From Rhizobium sp. P40RR-XXII (GTDB taxonomy: Bacteria > Pseudomonadota > Alphaproteobacteria > Rhizobiales > Rhizobiaceae), in contig NZ_JABAII010000002.1 in the NCBI RefSeq assembly GCF_012641405.1, positions 372,001 through 436,000 on the forward strand: a DNA stretch of 64,000 nucleotides, read 5' to 3'. The notes beneath the pieces are model-generated. The model was given only the letters and a program-made list of their open reading frames with translations, had not been told where the DNA came from and did no database searches. A program made the position numbers and the translations under genes. Positions within the stretch are counted from its first letter, which is position 1, and each line of letters starts with the position of its first letter. Positions 9,498 to 18,067 of this stretch are shown here, piece by piece.

Positions 9498-10325
9498 GTG
9501 ACATACCGGCGACGCTTCACCATTTTGGGCTGTTCATCGTCGCCGGGTGTTCCGCGCATCACCGGGGATTGGGGCGACTGCGATCCCAAGAACCCGAAGA
9601 ACCGGCGCACGCGCGCGGCATTTCTCGTCGAACAGATCGCACCCGATGGCGGGATTACCACCGTCGTCATCGATACGGGACCGGATTTCCGCGAGCAGAT
9701 GATCCGAGCCGGTGTCAGCTCCGTCGACGCCGTGCTCTATACCCATGCCCATGCCGACCATATTCACGGCATCGACGATCTGCGCGGCTTCTTTCATATC
9801 TCGCATGAGCGGATCCCGATCCATGCCGATCCGCCGACCATGGATCGAATCCGCGAGGGTTTTCGCTACTGTCTTGAGACGCCGCCCGGCAGCAGCTATC
9901 CGCCCATCGTGCGGCCGGTGCTGATAGAAAGCCTCGAGACAAGCTTCACGATCGCGGGGGCGGGCGGTCCGATCCGTTTCTGGCCTCACAAGCAGCTGCA
10001 CGGCGATATTCATTCGCTGGGTTTTCGTATCGGTAAACTCGCTTATTGCAGCGATATCAGCGACTTCCCGCCGGAATCTGTAGAAAAAGTCGAGAATCTC
10101 GATGTCCTGATCATCGACGCTCTGCAGTATCGGCCACATCCGAGCCATTTATCGCTGGAACAATCGCTTGGATGGATCGAACGCTTGCGGCCGAAACATG
10201 CCATCTTGACCCATATGCACACGCCGCTGGATTATGACACCGTGCTGGCAGAAACGCCCGATCATGTCGAGCCGGCCTACGATCAGATGCAGATCGAACT
10301 CGACGTGGAGGATGACGATCTATGA
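9498..10325 (+). CDS. MBL fold metallo-hydrolase (PhnP-like)
   Basis: Metallo-beta-lactamase-fold protein of 275 residues starting at GTG 9498, four bases after the tatD stop. The metal-binding motif is H83-A-H-A-D-H88 in YTHAHADHIHG, with further ligands likely in YCSDISDF and near HLSLEQS. The N-terminal GCSSSPGVPRITGDWGDCDP is the pattern of the PhnP-like group, which includes cyclic phosphodiesterases. The in vivo substrate is not known from sequence. Its stop overlaps the start of the YbaK gene. Confidence 0.9.
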   Translation: MTYRRRFTILGCSSSPGVPRITGDWGDCDPKNPKNRRTRAAFLVEQIAPDGGITTVVIDTGPDFREQMIRAGVSSVDAVLYTHAHADHIHGIDDLRGFFHISHERIPIHADPPTMDRIREGFRYCLETPPGSSYPPIVRPVLIESLETSFTIAGAGGPIRFWPHKQLHGDIHSLGFRIGKLAYCSDISDFPPESVEKVENLDVLIIDALQYRPHPSHLSLEQSLGWIERLRPKHAILTHMHTPLDYDTVLAETPDHVEPAYDQMQIELDVEDDDL

Positions 10326-10813
10326 GCGAAGACAGCAGAAAGCTTTCGAGCCTGGAGCGCGTCGAGCTGGCGGCGCGCCATCTGGGTCTGGATATTTCGA
10401 TCAAACGCATGGAGCAATCGACGCGGACGGCCGAGGAAGCCGCCAAGGCGGTCGGATGCGCCGTCGGCCAGATCGTCAAGTCGCTGGTCTTCGTCAACGC
10501 CGACACGCACGAACTGACGCTGCTTCTTGTTTCGGGCAGCCATAATGCCGATACAGCATATATAGCAACGACTTACGGGGTTCGGCTGAAGCGTGCGGAT
10601 ATCGATCGCGTTCGCGACGAAACCGGCTTCGCCATCGGCGGCGTCGCACCGATCGGCCATCTCGTCGATCTGCCTGTCTTCATGGATGAGAGCCTTTTGT
10701 CTTATGATCAGGTCTGGTGCGCGGCCGGACGCCCGGACAGTATTTTCGCCTGCGATCCGATTTTGCTGGCCGAGAAGATTGCAGCCAAGGCGATCCGCAT
10801 CAAGGCAGGCTGA
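10322..10813 (+). CDS. YbaK/EbsC family aminoacyl-tRNA deacylase
   Basis: Free-standing trans-editing domain of 163 residues. The YbaK/ProX signature is seen: a lysine in GQIVKSLVF, and the GFAIGGVAPIGH loop that lines the editing pocket. Family members hydrolyse mischarged tRNAs such as Cys- or Ala-tRNA-Pro. The ATG at 10322 overlaps the upstream stop (ATGA), so it is translationally coupled to the hydrolase. It ends the metG-tatD-MBL cluster. Confidence 0.9.
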   Translation: MSEDSRKLSSLERVELAARHLGLDISIKRMEQSTRTAEEAAKAVGCAVGQIVKSLVFVNADTHELTLLLVSGSHNADTAYIATTYGVRLKRADIDRVRDETGFAIGGVAPIGHLVDLPVFMDESLLSYDQVWCAAGRPDSIFACDPILLAEKIAAKAIRIKAG

Positions 10814-10886
10814 AGAGGCAAACGCCGTCGGCATTGAACGGCCGAGCCATACGAAGCGCTGCGACGCTCACGACGAGGAGGATGTG

Positions 10887-11366
10887 ATGAGCGAGGCAAC
10901 AGGCGCAAAAAGAACCGACACGGCTTCCAGAATAATCCGCGCGACGCCACACGCGATCTTCGACGCGTTCATCAATCCCGATGCATTGATCGCCTGGCTT
11001 CCGCCCAAGGGTATGACGGGGCACGTTCACGTCTTCGAGCCGCATCAAGGCGGCAATTACCGGCTGGCGCTGTCCTATAATGCAGCGGATCATTCGACTC
11101 CCGGAAAATCCTCCGAGCACACCGATATCGTTTCCGGCCGGTTCCTCGAAATCGTTCCTGACAAACGCATCGTTCAGGCGGTGGATTTCGAATCCGACGA
11201 CCCGGCGTTCGCTGGCAGGATGATCATTACGTGGTCCTTAGTGGAGGTGCCATCCGGTACGAAGGTCACCGTAGTTTGCGAGAATGTGCCGTATGGCATC
11301 AGCAAGAAAGACCATGACGAGGGCTTGAAATCGACTCTCGAAAATCTCGCCAACCATCTGAAATGA
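10887..11366 (+). CDS. SRPBCC (AHSA1-like) domain protein
   Basis: Small START/Bet-v1-fold protein of 159 residues. The start at 10887 has a strong GAGGAGG Shine-Dalgarno sequence 5-10 bases upstream; the open frame continues leftward but is then only a shadow of the YbaK gene. Visible features are the N-terminal RIIRATPHAIFDAF segment and the C-terminal helix HDEGLKSTLENLANHL common to AHSA1-type proteins. The fold binds hydrophobic ligands; no specific function can be given. Confidence 0.85.
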   Translation: MSEATGAKRTDTASRIIRATPHAIFDAFINPDALIAWLPPKGMTGHVHVFEPHQGGNYRLALSYNAADHSTPGKSSEHTDIVSGRFLEIVPDKRIVQAVDFESDDPAFAGRMIITWSLVEVPSGTKVTVVCENVPYGISKKDHDEGLKSTLENLANHLK

Positions 11367-11550
11367 AATAAAAAAATGGCTATCTCTTTCCAGAGGCTAT
11401 ATCTGATTTAGTTCCATAATCTATCTTATCTGATGTTTGTTTATAGCTGGGTTGGTTCCATTTTTAAATGCAACAGACACACAGCATCGGCCATGATTTC
11501 TTGAGGATGGGATGGCCTGCTCTTTTACGCAATTGAACAGGCCTGCTCCC

Positions 11551-12387
11551 TCATGCTTCCAGGGTCATAACGACGATCCAGGCCTGCCATCTGACGCCCG
11601 GGATTTTGAGCAGCAGATTGTCAATCTGTTCGCCGGTACCTCGGACCGCGGTGCCGAGCGGACTCCTGCGAAACGGGATCGAGGCAAGCGTAGCGAGCCC
11701 GAAGAATTCCAGATCGTACTTCGAGAAATATTTGCGTACGATGTCGAAGTCGGATTTCAAGAGCGGATGCTCGTCAACCGTGCGGGCGGTTGGCGTCCGG
11801 TTGCGATAGAGATTGATCACGGGGTTATGGCCGAGTGGCTCGAAGAAGAAAGCCTTGCCGCCGGGTCGCAGCACACGCCGGATCTCGCTAAGTGATTTCT
11901 CCAGAACCAGATGGTGCAGGATGCCGCTGCCGAAGACGACGTCGAAACCCGCCGACGGCAACGTCATGTCTTCCGCATTGTCGACCTGGAAGGCCACGTT
12001 GTTGATTCCACGGCCAGCCGCCGTATTGGTGGCCTGTTGAATAGCGACGTCCGAAATGTCGATGCCGGTGATCCGCTTGGCGGAGTGCGCGAGACCAATG
12101 CTGCTCATGCCGTTCGAGCACCCGTATTCGAGCACTTCCTTTTCGGGGCAAGCCGCCCTCACCAGCCGCCAATAGGTGTCCACAGCGGCTTTGACGGCGA
12201 AATAAAACGAATCCTCCTTGCGCTCCTCCACTGCACCGAAGCGTTCATTGTGAAAGTCGCGCTCACGCGTCAAACGTGCATCATACGTCATTCCGGTCCT
12301 CCCAACTTGACCTAATGCGTTGAAATATTTGCGAGATCTATCTTGCAGGAGCATCAGGCCGGTCGCGGCCAATGATGGGTCCTTCAT
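11551..12387 (-). CDS. Class I SAM-dependent methyltransferase
   Basis: Predicted methyltransferase of 278 residues with a Methyltransf_11/25 core. Motif I is EYGCSNGMSSIGLA, where Asn and Gly take the place of the more common GxGxG. GIDIS (the acidic residue that binds the SAM ribose) follows, then MTLPSAGFDVVFGSGILHHL and RVLRPGGKAFFFEP. Substrate unknown. It stands alone on the minus strand, with AT-rich flanks at 11367-11550, which may mean acquisition by transfer, though its own codon use looks ordinary by eye. Confidence 0.85.
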   Translation of the reverse strand: MKDPSLAATGLMLLQDRSRKYFNALGQVGRTGMTYDARLTRERDFHNERFGAVEERKEDSFYFAVKAAVDTYWRLVRAACPEKEVLEYGCSNGMSSIGLAHSAKRITGIDISDVAIQQATNTAAGRGINNVAFQVDNAEDMTLPSAGFDVVFGSGILHHLVLEKSLSEIRRVLRPGGKAFFFEPLGHNPVINLYRNRTPTARTVDEHPLLKSDFDIVRKYFSKYDLEFFGLATLASIPFRRSPLGTAVRGTGEQIDNLLLKIPGVRWQAWIVVMTLEA

Positions 12388-12769
12388 TTTCGGAGAATAA
12401 CAAACTGGAAACAGATATCTCCGCCTAAGCGAATTCGCAGTTCGGCGCCGATTCCTACCAGATCATGATGAGCGCAGCGAACGGGCGAGTTCCGCTGTTG
12501 ACATAGGGCAGCCCGCCAGCTCGGCAATCACTACTCAACTATTTATCGCAAGAGGCACGTCTCAGCATTCAACCGTGAAAATGCCTCGGATAAAAGCAGC
12601 AGTCGGAGGACATCGCACTTCTGTACGAAGAAACATGATCTCCTAACCTGTACGATGGGCGGAATGCGGCAGGATTAGCGTCTCCGCGGAGCAATTTCGG
12701 AAACGAAGGCACCCTCTTGTCAGTCGCCCAAAGATGAATGGCCTGCTGGATGCTGAAATCAAGCAGAAA
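12388..12769. other. Intergenic region, nothing supportable
   Basis: About 380 bp between two leftward genes. Open frames here are short and run into the shadow of the neighbouring PBP gene. I see no hairpin with a U-tract, RNA gene or repeat. It presumably contains the promoter of the methyltransferase gene. Confidence 0.4.
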
Positions 12770-13624
12770 TCAGTTCGCCGAGCTTTGCTTGGGAGTGCCG
12801 GTCGATACTGTGGCCGTTGTCGGAACCGGGGCCAGATAGGTGTCCAGAAGGCTTGCCATCTTGTTGTCGCGAATTTCAGCGGTCTTCTCGCCCATGACCA
12901 CGCCGACGACATGGCGGCCGTTCCTCGTTGCAGACGTCACGAGATTATAGCCGGAGGCATCGGTATAGCCGGTCTTGATGCCATCGGCACCGGCGTAGCG
13001 ATACATGAGATTGTTGTGACCGCGCAGTTTCATGCCACGGAACTTGATGCCGCGCATGGAGAAAAGCTTGAATTCCTCGGGGAAATCCCGCATCAGCGCG
13101 ACGCCGAGTACCGCCATGTCATGGGCGGTCGTCACCTGCTCCGGATCCGGCAGGCCAGACGCATTCTTGAAGACGGTGTTGCTCATGCCGAGCTTATGCG
13201 CCTTTTCGGTCATCATCCGGCCGAAGCTGTCCTCGGTGCCGCCAAGCTGCTCACCAATCGCGACGGCCGCATCATTGGCAGACAAGACGACGATGCCTTC
13301 AACGGCTTCACGCACGCTGACCTTGCGGCCGACGCCAACGGCCAATTTGAAGGGTTCCTTGCCTTCGGCGTTCTCCGACATGGTCAGCTTCTGATCCCAG
13401 GTCAGGCGGCCGGCATGCAACGCCTCGAAGGCGAGATAGAGCGTCATCATCTTGGTGAGCGATGCAGGATAGTTCAGCTCGTTCTCATTCGATGCCTCCA
13501 GCACCTGGCCGCTACGCGCGTCCACGACATAACTCGCCTGACCGGCCTGCGCTATCGAAAGACTGCCAAGAAAAGATACGGCTGAAAGCACCGTGGTGAA
13601 GAGCAAGGAAATTGTCTTGGGCAT
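12770..13624 (-). CDS. D-alanyl-D-alanine carboxypeptidase (PBP5/6 family), short form
   Basis: Peptidase S11 of 284 residues with an N-terminal signal (LLFTTVLSAVSFLGSLSIAQA). All three active-site motifs are intact: S55-L-T-K58, S115-A-N117 and K217-T-G219. The protein stops soon after the catalytic domain and lacks the PBP5 C-terminal beta domain and amphipathic anchor, so it may be periplasmic and soluble. The role is removal of the terminal D-Ala from pentapeptides. It contrasts with the degenerate homologue at 2977-4185. Confidence 0.93.
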   Translation of the reverse strand: MPKTISLLFTTVLSAVSFLGSLSIAQAGQASYVVDARSGQVLEASNENELNYPASLTKMMTLYLAFEALHAGRLTWDQKLTMSENAEGKEPFKLAVGVGRKVSVREAVEGIVVLSANDAAVAIGEQLGGTEDSFGRMMTEKAHKLGMSNTVFKNASGLPDPEQVTTAHDMAVLGVALMRDFPEEFKLFSMRGIKFRGMKLRGHNNLMYRYAGADGIKTGYTDASGYNLVTSATRNGRHVVGVVMGEKTAEIRDNKMASLLDTYLAPVPTTATVSTGTPKQSSAN

Positions 13625-14027
13625 GGAACTTTATCTGGCACTCTGAATTGACGATCCGGGCGGAAGGTGGGCAATGGCCGAAAGGCACCGCTGGATTTGG
13701 AAGGCGATGGATCAGACAACTCTATGGCGGAAAGAAGAACGCCGCCACAAAAACGGCTGCACGAGACATAATTGCTGTGGACTGAGGCTGGGATCATCCG
13801 GGGCGCCGGCCCTGCCCGCCCCATGGCTCAGATCCTGCTGCCTCAATCTGCGCTGTGCGCGCCAGGGATGACGTTTGAAATCGCCCGGTCAAACCTGTTG
13901 GGCAACTGCATGAACTCCTTCGACCATCCGCTTCCGACGGTCACTTCCTGCATAGATCCCGTCTGTGCAAACAGCACCGTCATGCGGCTCCTCTCCGGAA
14001 CTTTCCCTTCGAGTGGCTTTGGGCGAT
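13625..14027. other. Gap region between PBP gene and DUF1127 gene
   Basis: About 400 bp. The only coding candidate is a 46-residue frame on the minus strand at 13843-13983 (listed separately). The rest, including the region upstream of the PBP gene near 13625-13700, presumably carries that gene's promoter. No repeats or RNA genes were recognised. Confidence 0.35.
13843..13983 (-). CDS. Possible small protein downstream of DUF1127 gene
   Basis: Frame of 46 codons (begins MTVLFAQTGSMQEVTVGSGW) preceded by GAGAGGAG four bases before the ATG, which is why I mention it. It lies 44 bp behind the DUF1127 gene in the same direction. I do not recognise the sequence, and an overlapping frame on the other strand is equally open, so it could be noise. 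Confidence 0.25.
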   Translation of the reverse strand: MTVLFAQTGSMQEVTVGSGWSKEFMQLPNRFDRAISNVIPGAHSAD

Positions 14028-14252
14028 TCAGCCCCAGAACCATGACTTGCTGACCTCGATTCGCGCTTCGGCGCGCGTCATACCGATATCGCGGAGCTGA
14101 TCGTCGGTCAGGTCACGCAGATCCCATCTTGTCTCGCGCTTTTCGAGATAGGACACAAATTTCGCCAGCGTGACGTGCAGAAATCCCGGCTTTCGCCGTT
14201 CCCTGCCCGCGTCAGCCGCCGCCGGCATTGCTCCATCGATATCGATCGTCAT
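14028..14252 (-). CDS. DUF1127 domain-containing small protein
   Basis: Protein of 74 residues ending in the DUF1127 pattern: a basic helix (YLEKRETRWDLRDLTDDQLRDIGMTRAEA) with the L-x-D-L-x-D-x-x-L-x-D-I-G-x-x-R signature. AAGGAG lies 8 bases ahead of the ATG. Short DUF1127 proteins of alphaproteobacteria have been linked to RNA binding and to phosphate and carbon metabolism; this one has an N-terminal extension of about 25 residues. It is divergent from the LysR gene, with about 100 bp between them. Confidence 0.88.
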   Translation of the reverse strand: MTIDIDGAMPAAADAGRERRKPGFLHVTLAKFVSYLEKRETRWDLRDLTDDQLRDIGMTRAEARIEVSKSWFWG

Positions 14253-14354
14253 TCTTCATGCTCCTTCAGCCGTATCAACATGGCTTCAGGATGCACTGGC
14301 ATTAGCAACGAATGAAGCTTATAATCTTTATGCAATCCATAAGGAATTCTTCTG

Positions 14355-15245
14355 ATGCTCAATCTGGATCAACTCGCGGCCTTTATCAGCGTCGTTGATC
14401 TCGGCAGTTTCACAGCCGCAGCCGATAAAGCCGGGCTGACTCAACCGGCGGTCAGCCTGCAGGTGAAACTTCTGGAGCAGCGCCTCGGCGTGAAACTGAT
14501 CGAGCGTGTCGGCCGGCGGGCACAGCCATCGCCGGCGGGTATGGAGTTGCTTCCGCATGCGCGCCGCATCATCGAAGCCTGCTCCATGGCGGAAGAGGCG
14601 ATGACGCCGTTTCGCGAGGGATCGGTCGGCCGCGTGCGGATCGGCAGCGGCGGCACGGCCTCGATCCACCTGCTGCCCCGCGCCATCGCCATGGCGAAAA
14701 AGCGCATGCCCGATCTCGAGATCATCGTCCGCATCGGTAATATTGCGGAAATTCTGCGCGATCTCGAAGCCAATGCGCTGGACTTGGCGGTGGTCGCCCT
14801 GCCCGCTGCCGGCCGCTCCCTCGAAGTCGAACCATTCCACGACGACGAGCTTTTGGCCGTGGCGCCGAAGGGAAGCGCGATGCCGGAGGGCGGCCCGGAT
14901 GTGGAATTCATGAAGGACAAGACGATGCTTCTTTACGAAGGTGGCAACACGCGTCGGGCCACGAACGAATGGTTCCAGGCTGGCGGGGTCCAACCCGAGC
15001 CCGCCATGGAGTTCGGAAGCGTCGAAGCCATCAAGGAGCTGGTCGCAGCGGGCCTCGGATGGTCCATCCTCCCGGACATGGCGCTGAGACGTGACAGGTC
15101 GGACCTGCTGGTTACCTCTCCGCTCCGGCCAAGGCTCGTTCGGCAACTCGGCATGGTGTTGCGCCGCGACAAGCATCTCACGAAAGGTCTTCGCGAAATC
15201 ATGAAATCCCTTCGCGAATTTCAGAAGACCGAGCACACAGGGTGA
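14355..15245 (+). CDS. LysR family transcriptional regulator
   Basis: LysR regulator of 296 residues. The N-terminal winged helix-turn-helix is clear (LDQLAAFISVVDLGSFTAAADKAGLTQPAVSLQVKLLEQRLGVKL in successive segments, residues about 3-48), followed by the linker helix and a substrate-binding domain (from about residue 90, VGRVRIGSGGTAS). It is divergent from the DUF1127 gene. The inducer is unknown; LysR proteins often control a divergent neighbour, which here would be DUF1127. Confidence 0.92.
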   Translation: MLNLDQLAAFISVVDLGSFTAAADKAGLTQPAVSLQVKLLEQRLGVKLIERVGRRAQPSPAGMELLPHARRIIEACSMAEEAMTPFREGSVGRVRIGSGGTASIHLLPRAIAMAKKRMPDLEIIVRIGNIAEILRDLEANALDLAVVALPAAGRSLEVEPFHDDELLAVAPKGSAMPEGGPDVEFMKDKTMLLYEGGNTRRATNEWFQAGGVQPEPAMEFGSVEAIKELVAAGLGWSILPDMALRRDRSDLLVTSPLRPRLVRQLGMVLRRDKHLTKGLREIMKSLREFQKTEHTG

Positions 15246-15287
15246 TCTCGGCGGGCGTCCGTCAAACGCCCGCCATGGTCGGATCAG

Positions 15288-15944
15288 CTATTCCAGCCTC
15301 TTGCGGGGCTCGATCTCTTCTTCGGACGGATCCGGCCCGACGAAGGAGCCTGTCTTCACCGGCCCGTCCGGCTGGTAAGTCGCAAAGATGACACCGGTCG
15401 GAGACGACTGTGTGCGCAGCAGCTTCATCGCCGTGGGAACCGCCCCGCCGGCAAACAGCTTCTTGCCGCCGCCCAGCACGAGCGGAAAGATCATCAGGTT
15501 GAATTCGTCGATCAGTCCGTGGCGCAGCAGGGTCTGAATGAAGTCGCCGCTGCCCTGAATGAGGAGATCCGGCCCCTCGCCCGCTTTCAGCTCCTCGATC
15601 GCCGCCACGACATCCTTGCCAAGGGACTGGCTCTTGTTCCATTTCAGCCTGACATCGCCGTGCGTCGCGACATATTTGGTAACGCTGTTGAATTTAGCGG
15701 CGATCGGATTGTCGTTGTCGATATAAGGCCAATAGGCGGCGAAAATGTCATAGGTCTTGCGTCCGAGCAGCAGATCGAACGGCTTTTCGAACACTTCGAA
15801 GAGTGTCTTGAAAGTTTCTTCATCGGAGTAAGGGAATACCCAGCCGCCATGCACGAAACCGCCGGTTGGATCCTCATCCGGACCGCCGGGTGCCTGCATG
15901 ACTCCGTCAAGGCTGATGAATGTGGCTGCGATGACCTTGCGCAT
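15288..15944 (-). CDS. Dihydrofolate reductase family protein (RibD C-terminal-like)
   Basis: Protein of 218 residues in the RibD_C/YwjB group. The start at 15944 (MRKVIAATFISLDGVMQAPG) is chosen because GGAGG sits seven bases before it; the open frame extends further without similarity. Visible features are the N-terminal FISLDGVM strand, GRKTYDIFAAYWP, and the NADPH-binding GPDLLIQGSGDFIQTLL. The reductase substrate is not known for most members of this group. Confidence 0.88.
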   Translation of the reverse strand: MRKVIAATFISLDGVMQAPGGPDEDPTGGFVHGGWVFPYSDEETFKTLFEVFEKPFDLLLGRKTYDIFAAYWPYIDNDNPIAAKFNSVTKYVATHGDVRLKWNKSQSLGKDVVAAIEELKAGEGPDLLIQGSGDFIQTLLRHGLIDEFNLMIFPLVLGGGKKLFAGGAVPTAMKLLRTQSSPTGVIFATYQPDGPVKTGSFVGPDPSEEEIEPRKRLE

Positions 15945-16172
15945 GATTTCCTCCTTGTTCTGGGTTGGTGCCCGAAGGACGTCTCGCCGGTTTCGATCCC
16001 GACATGTCATCGATTATTTTTTGAACACGCAATCTAACGTTCGCGTGGGACTTGTGACCAATCGACTCTTGAACGTCGCCACGGAATCGGCAAAATTCAT
16101 CCTATCAATACTTCCTCTGAGATACGAACCCGTCTGCGGGCCAGCCTCGTTTAAACATGCCTGGATAAAAGC

Positions 16173-18065
16173 GTGAGCAGCGATTCATCAAGAAGCGCGG
16201 CGCGGCCATTGGCCTCGCGCGCGCATATCAACGCGGTCGGTTGGGGCCAAGGCCTGTCGACGATCGTTCGCATCACCCATATGACGCTGCGCCACCCATG
16301 GCAGACGAGCTTCGCCATAGGGGCAACATTCGTAGCTGCAACGTTGCAGCTGACGATTCCGCGCCTGCTCGGTCGCGCGGTCGATCAGACACAGACAGCG
16401 TTCGCCGGCGGTGCCGCCGGCCAGATCGCCGAAAATGCTTTGATGACGACCGCCCTGCTCCTGCTCGTCGTCAGCATCCTGCGCGGCCTGTTCACGATGG
16501 TGCAGAACTATTACAGCGAGTCCGTCGGCCATCATATGGGATATGAGCTAAGGCTCGCCTGTTACGAGAAGATCCAGCAGCTCTCCTTCAGCTTCCATGA
16601 CAAGGTTCATTCCGGCGATCTCATCACCGTCGGCCTGCTCGATCTGGAAGGCGTGCGCATGTATTTCTCCACCGCACTGGTGCGCATGCTGCTGCTGACC
16701 ATGCTGATCGGCGTCGGCGCCTACATGCTGCTGTCGACCGATGTGGCGCTCGGCTTGCTGGCCCTGAGCTTCGTGCCCTTCGTCGCGTGGCGCTCCTCGG
16801 TTACGCAATTGCGGTTACGCTCGACATGGCTCGACCTGCAGGAACGGCTCTCGGTGCTGACGCGCGTGATGGAGGAAAATCTCGGCGGCATCCGCGTCGT
16901 CCGTGCCTTTGCCGCGCACGCGCACGAACTCATGAAGTTCGACGGCGCCTCGCACAACGCGCTTTCTCTCGCCCATAAGCGCGTCGGCATCCGCGTCATC
17001 AATACCAGCGCCATGAACCTCTCCTTCTTCGTGTCGATGGGGCTCGTGCTTTGGCTGGGTGGTCTCAAGGTCATTGCGGGCGAGATCAGCGTCGGCACGC
17101 TCGCTTCGTTCCTGACCTTCATGACCATTCTGCAGATGCCGGTGCGCCAGCTCGGCCTGATGGTGAATGCCTTTGCGCGCGCATCGACATGCGGATCGCG
17201 ACTGTTTGCACTGCTGGATCTCGATATTCCTATCAAGGATGCTCCGGATGCCAAGCCGCTTGTCGTGACGGACGGTACGCTGCGCTTCGAGAATGTCGAC
17301 TTCAGCTATCCCGGCTCGGAAACGCGGCCGGTGCTGAAGAATATCTGTTTCGAGGCGAAGCGTGGCGAGACGATCGGCATCGTCGGCCCGCCCGGCAGCG
17401 GCAAATCCACCATCGCCCATCTCATTCCGCGCTTCTACGATGTCACGGCGGGGCAGATCACGCTGGACGGCCAGGATATCCGCGAGGCGACACTGCAATC
17501 GTTGCGGCAGAACGTGGCTGTCGTACAGCAGGATTCGTTCCTGTTCACGACGAGCATCGAGAACAATATCGCCTATGGCGACCCTTGGGCGAAGGAGACC
17601 CGCGTCGAGCGCGCCGCCGAGTCCGCGCAGCTGCATAATTACATTCTCGGCCTGCCAGGCGGCTACGGCACTGTTGTCGGCGAGCGCGGCGTATCGCTAT
17701 CCGGCGGCCAGCGCCAGCGCCTGACGATTGCCCGCACATTGATGCTGAAACCGGCCGTGATGGTGTTCGACGATTCCACAGCGGCGATCGACGCCGCAAC
17801 GGAGCAGCGCATCCGCAGCGCCATGAAGCGCTTCGCGCGCGACCGCGTGACATTGATCGTTGCCCATAGGCTGAGCTCGCTGATGCATGCCGACCAGATC
17901 CTGTTCATCGAGGACGGCGAGATCGTCGAGCGAGGCACCCATGAGCAGCTTCTGGCCGCTGGAGGGCGGTACAAGGCGCTCTACGATCTGCAGGTTCGCC
18001 CGCAGGACGACGTCATCAGGACATCCAGCAGCGGCGTGCTCGAAAGGGCGAAGAGGGAGGTTTGA
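16173..18065 (+). CDS. ABC exporter half-transporter, subunit 1 (degenerate catalytic site)
   Basis: Fused permease and ATPase of 630 residues starting at GTG 16173. Six membrane helices (about residues 40-330) are followed by the nucleotide-binding domain: Walker A GPPGSGKST (405-413), signature LSGGQ (509-513), Walker B VMVFDD. The residue after the Walker B Asp533 is Asp534 (FDDSTA), where an active ABC ATPase has the catalytic Glu. Paired with the next gene, this is the pattern of a heterodimeric type IV exporter such as TM287/288 or BmrC/BmrD. The substrate is unknown (drug or lipid). The next gene starts 2 bp behind its stop. Confidence 0.93.
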   Translation: MSSDSSRSAARPLASRAHINAVGWGQGLSTIVRITHMTLRHPWQTSFAIGATFVAATLQLTIPRLLGRAVDQTQTAFAGGAAGQIAENALMTTALLLLVVSILRGLFTMVQNYYSESVGHHMGYELRLACYEKIQQLSFSFHDKVHSGDLITVGLLDLEGVRMYFSTALVRMLLLTMLIGVGAYMLLSTDVALGLLALSFVPFVAWRSSVTQLRLRSTWLDLQERLSVLTRVMEENLGGIRVVRAFAAHAHELMKFDGASHNALSLAHKRVGIRVINTSAMNLSFFVSMGLVLWLGGLKVIAGEISVGTLASFLTFMTILQMPVRQLGLMVNAFARASTCGSRLFALLDLDIPIKDAPDAKPLVVTDGTLRFENVDFSYPGSETRPVLKNICFEAKRGETIGIVGPPGSGKSTIAHLIPRFYDVTAGQITLDGQDIREATLQSLRQNVAVVQQDSFLFTTSIENNIAYGDPWAKETRVERAAESAQLHNYILGLPGGYGTVVGERGVSLSGGQRQRLTIARTLMLKPAVMVFDDSTAAIDAATEQRIRSAMKRFARDRVTLIVAHRLSSLMHADQILFIEDGEIVERGTHEQLLAAGGRYKALYDLQVRPQDDVIRTSSSGVLERAKREV

Positions 18066-18067
18066 CA

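Noticed and set aside
12643..12912. An 89-codon frame next to the short PBP gene
   Set aside because: Most of it overlaps the real PBP gene in another frame, and it has no start context or motif.
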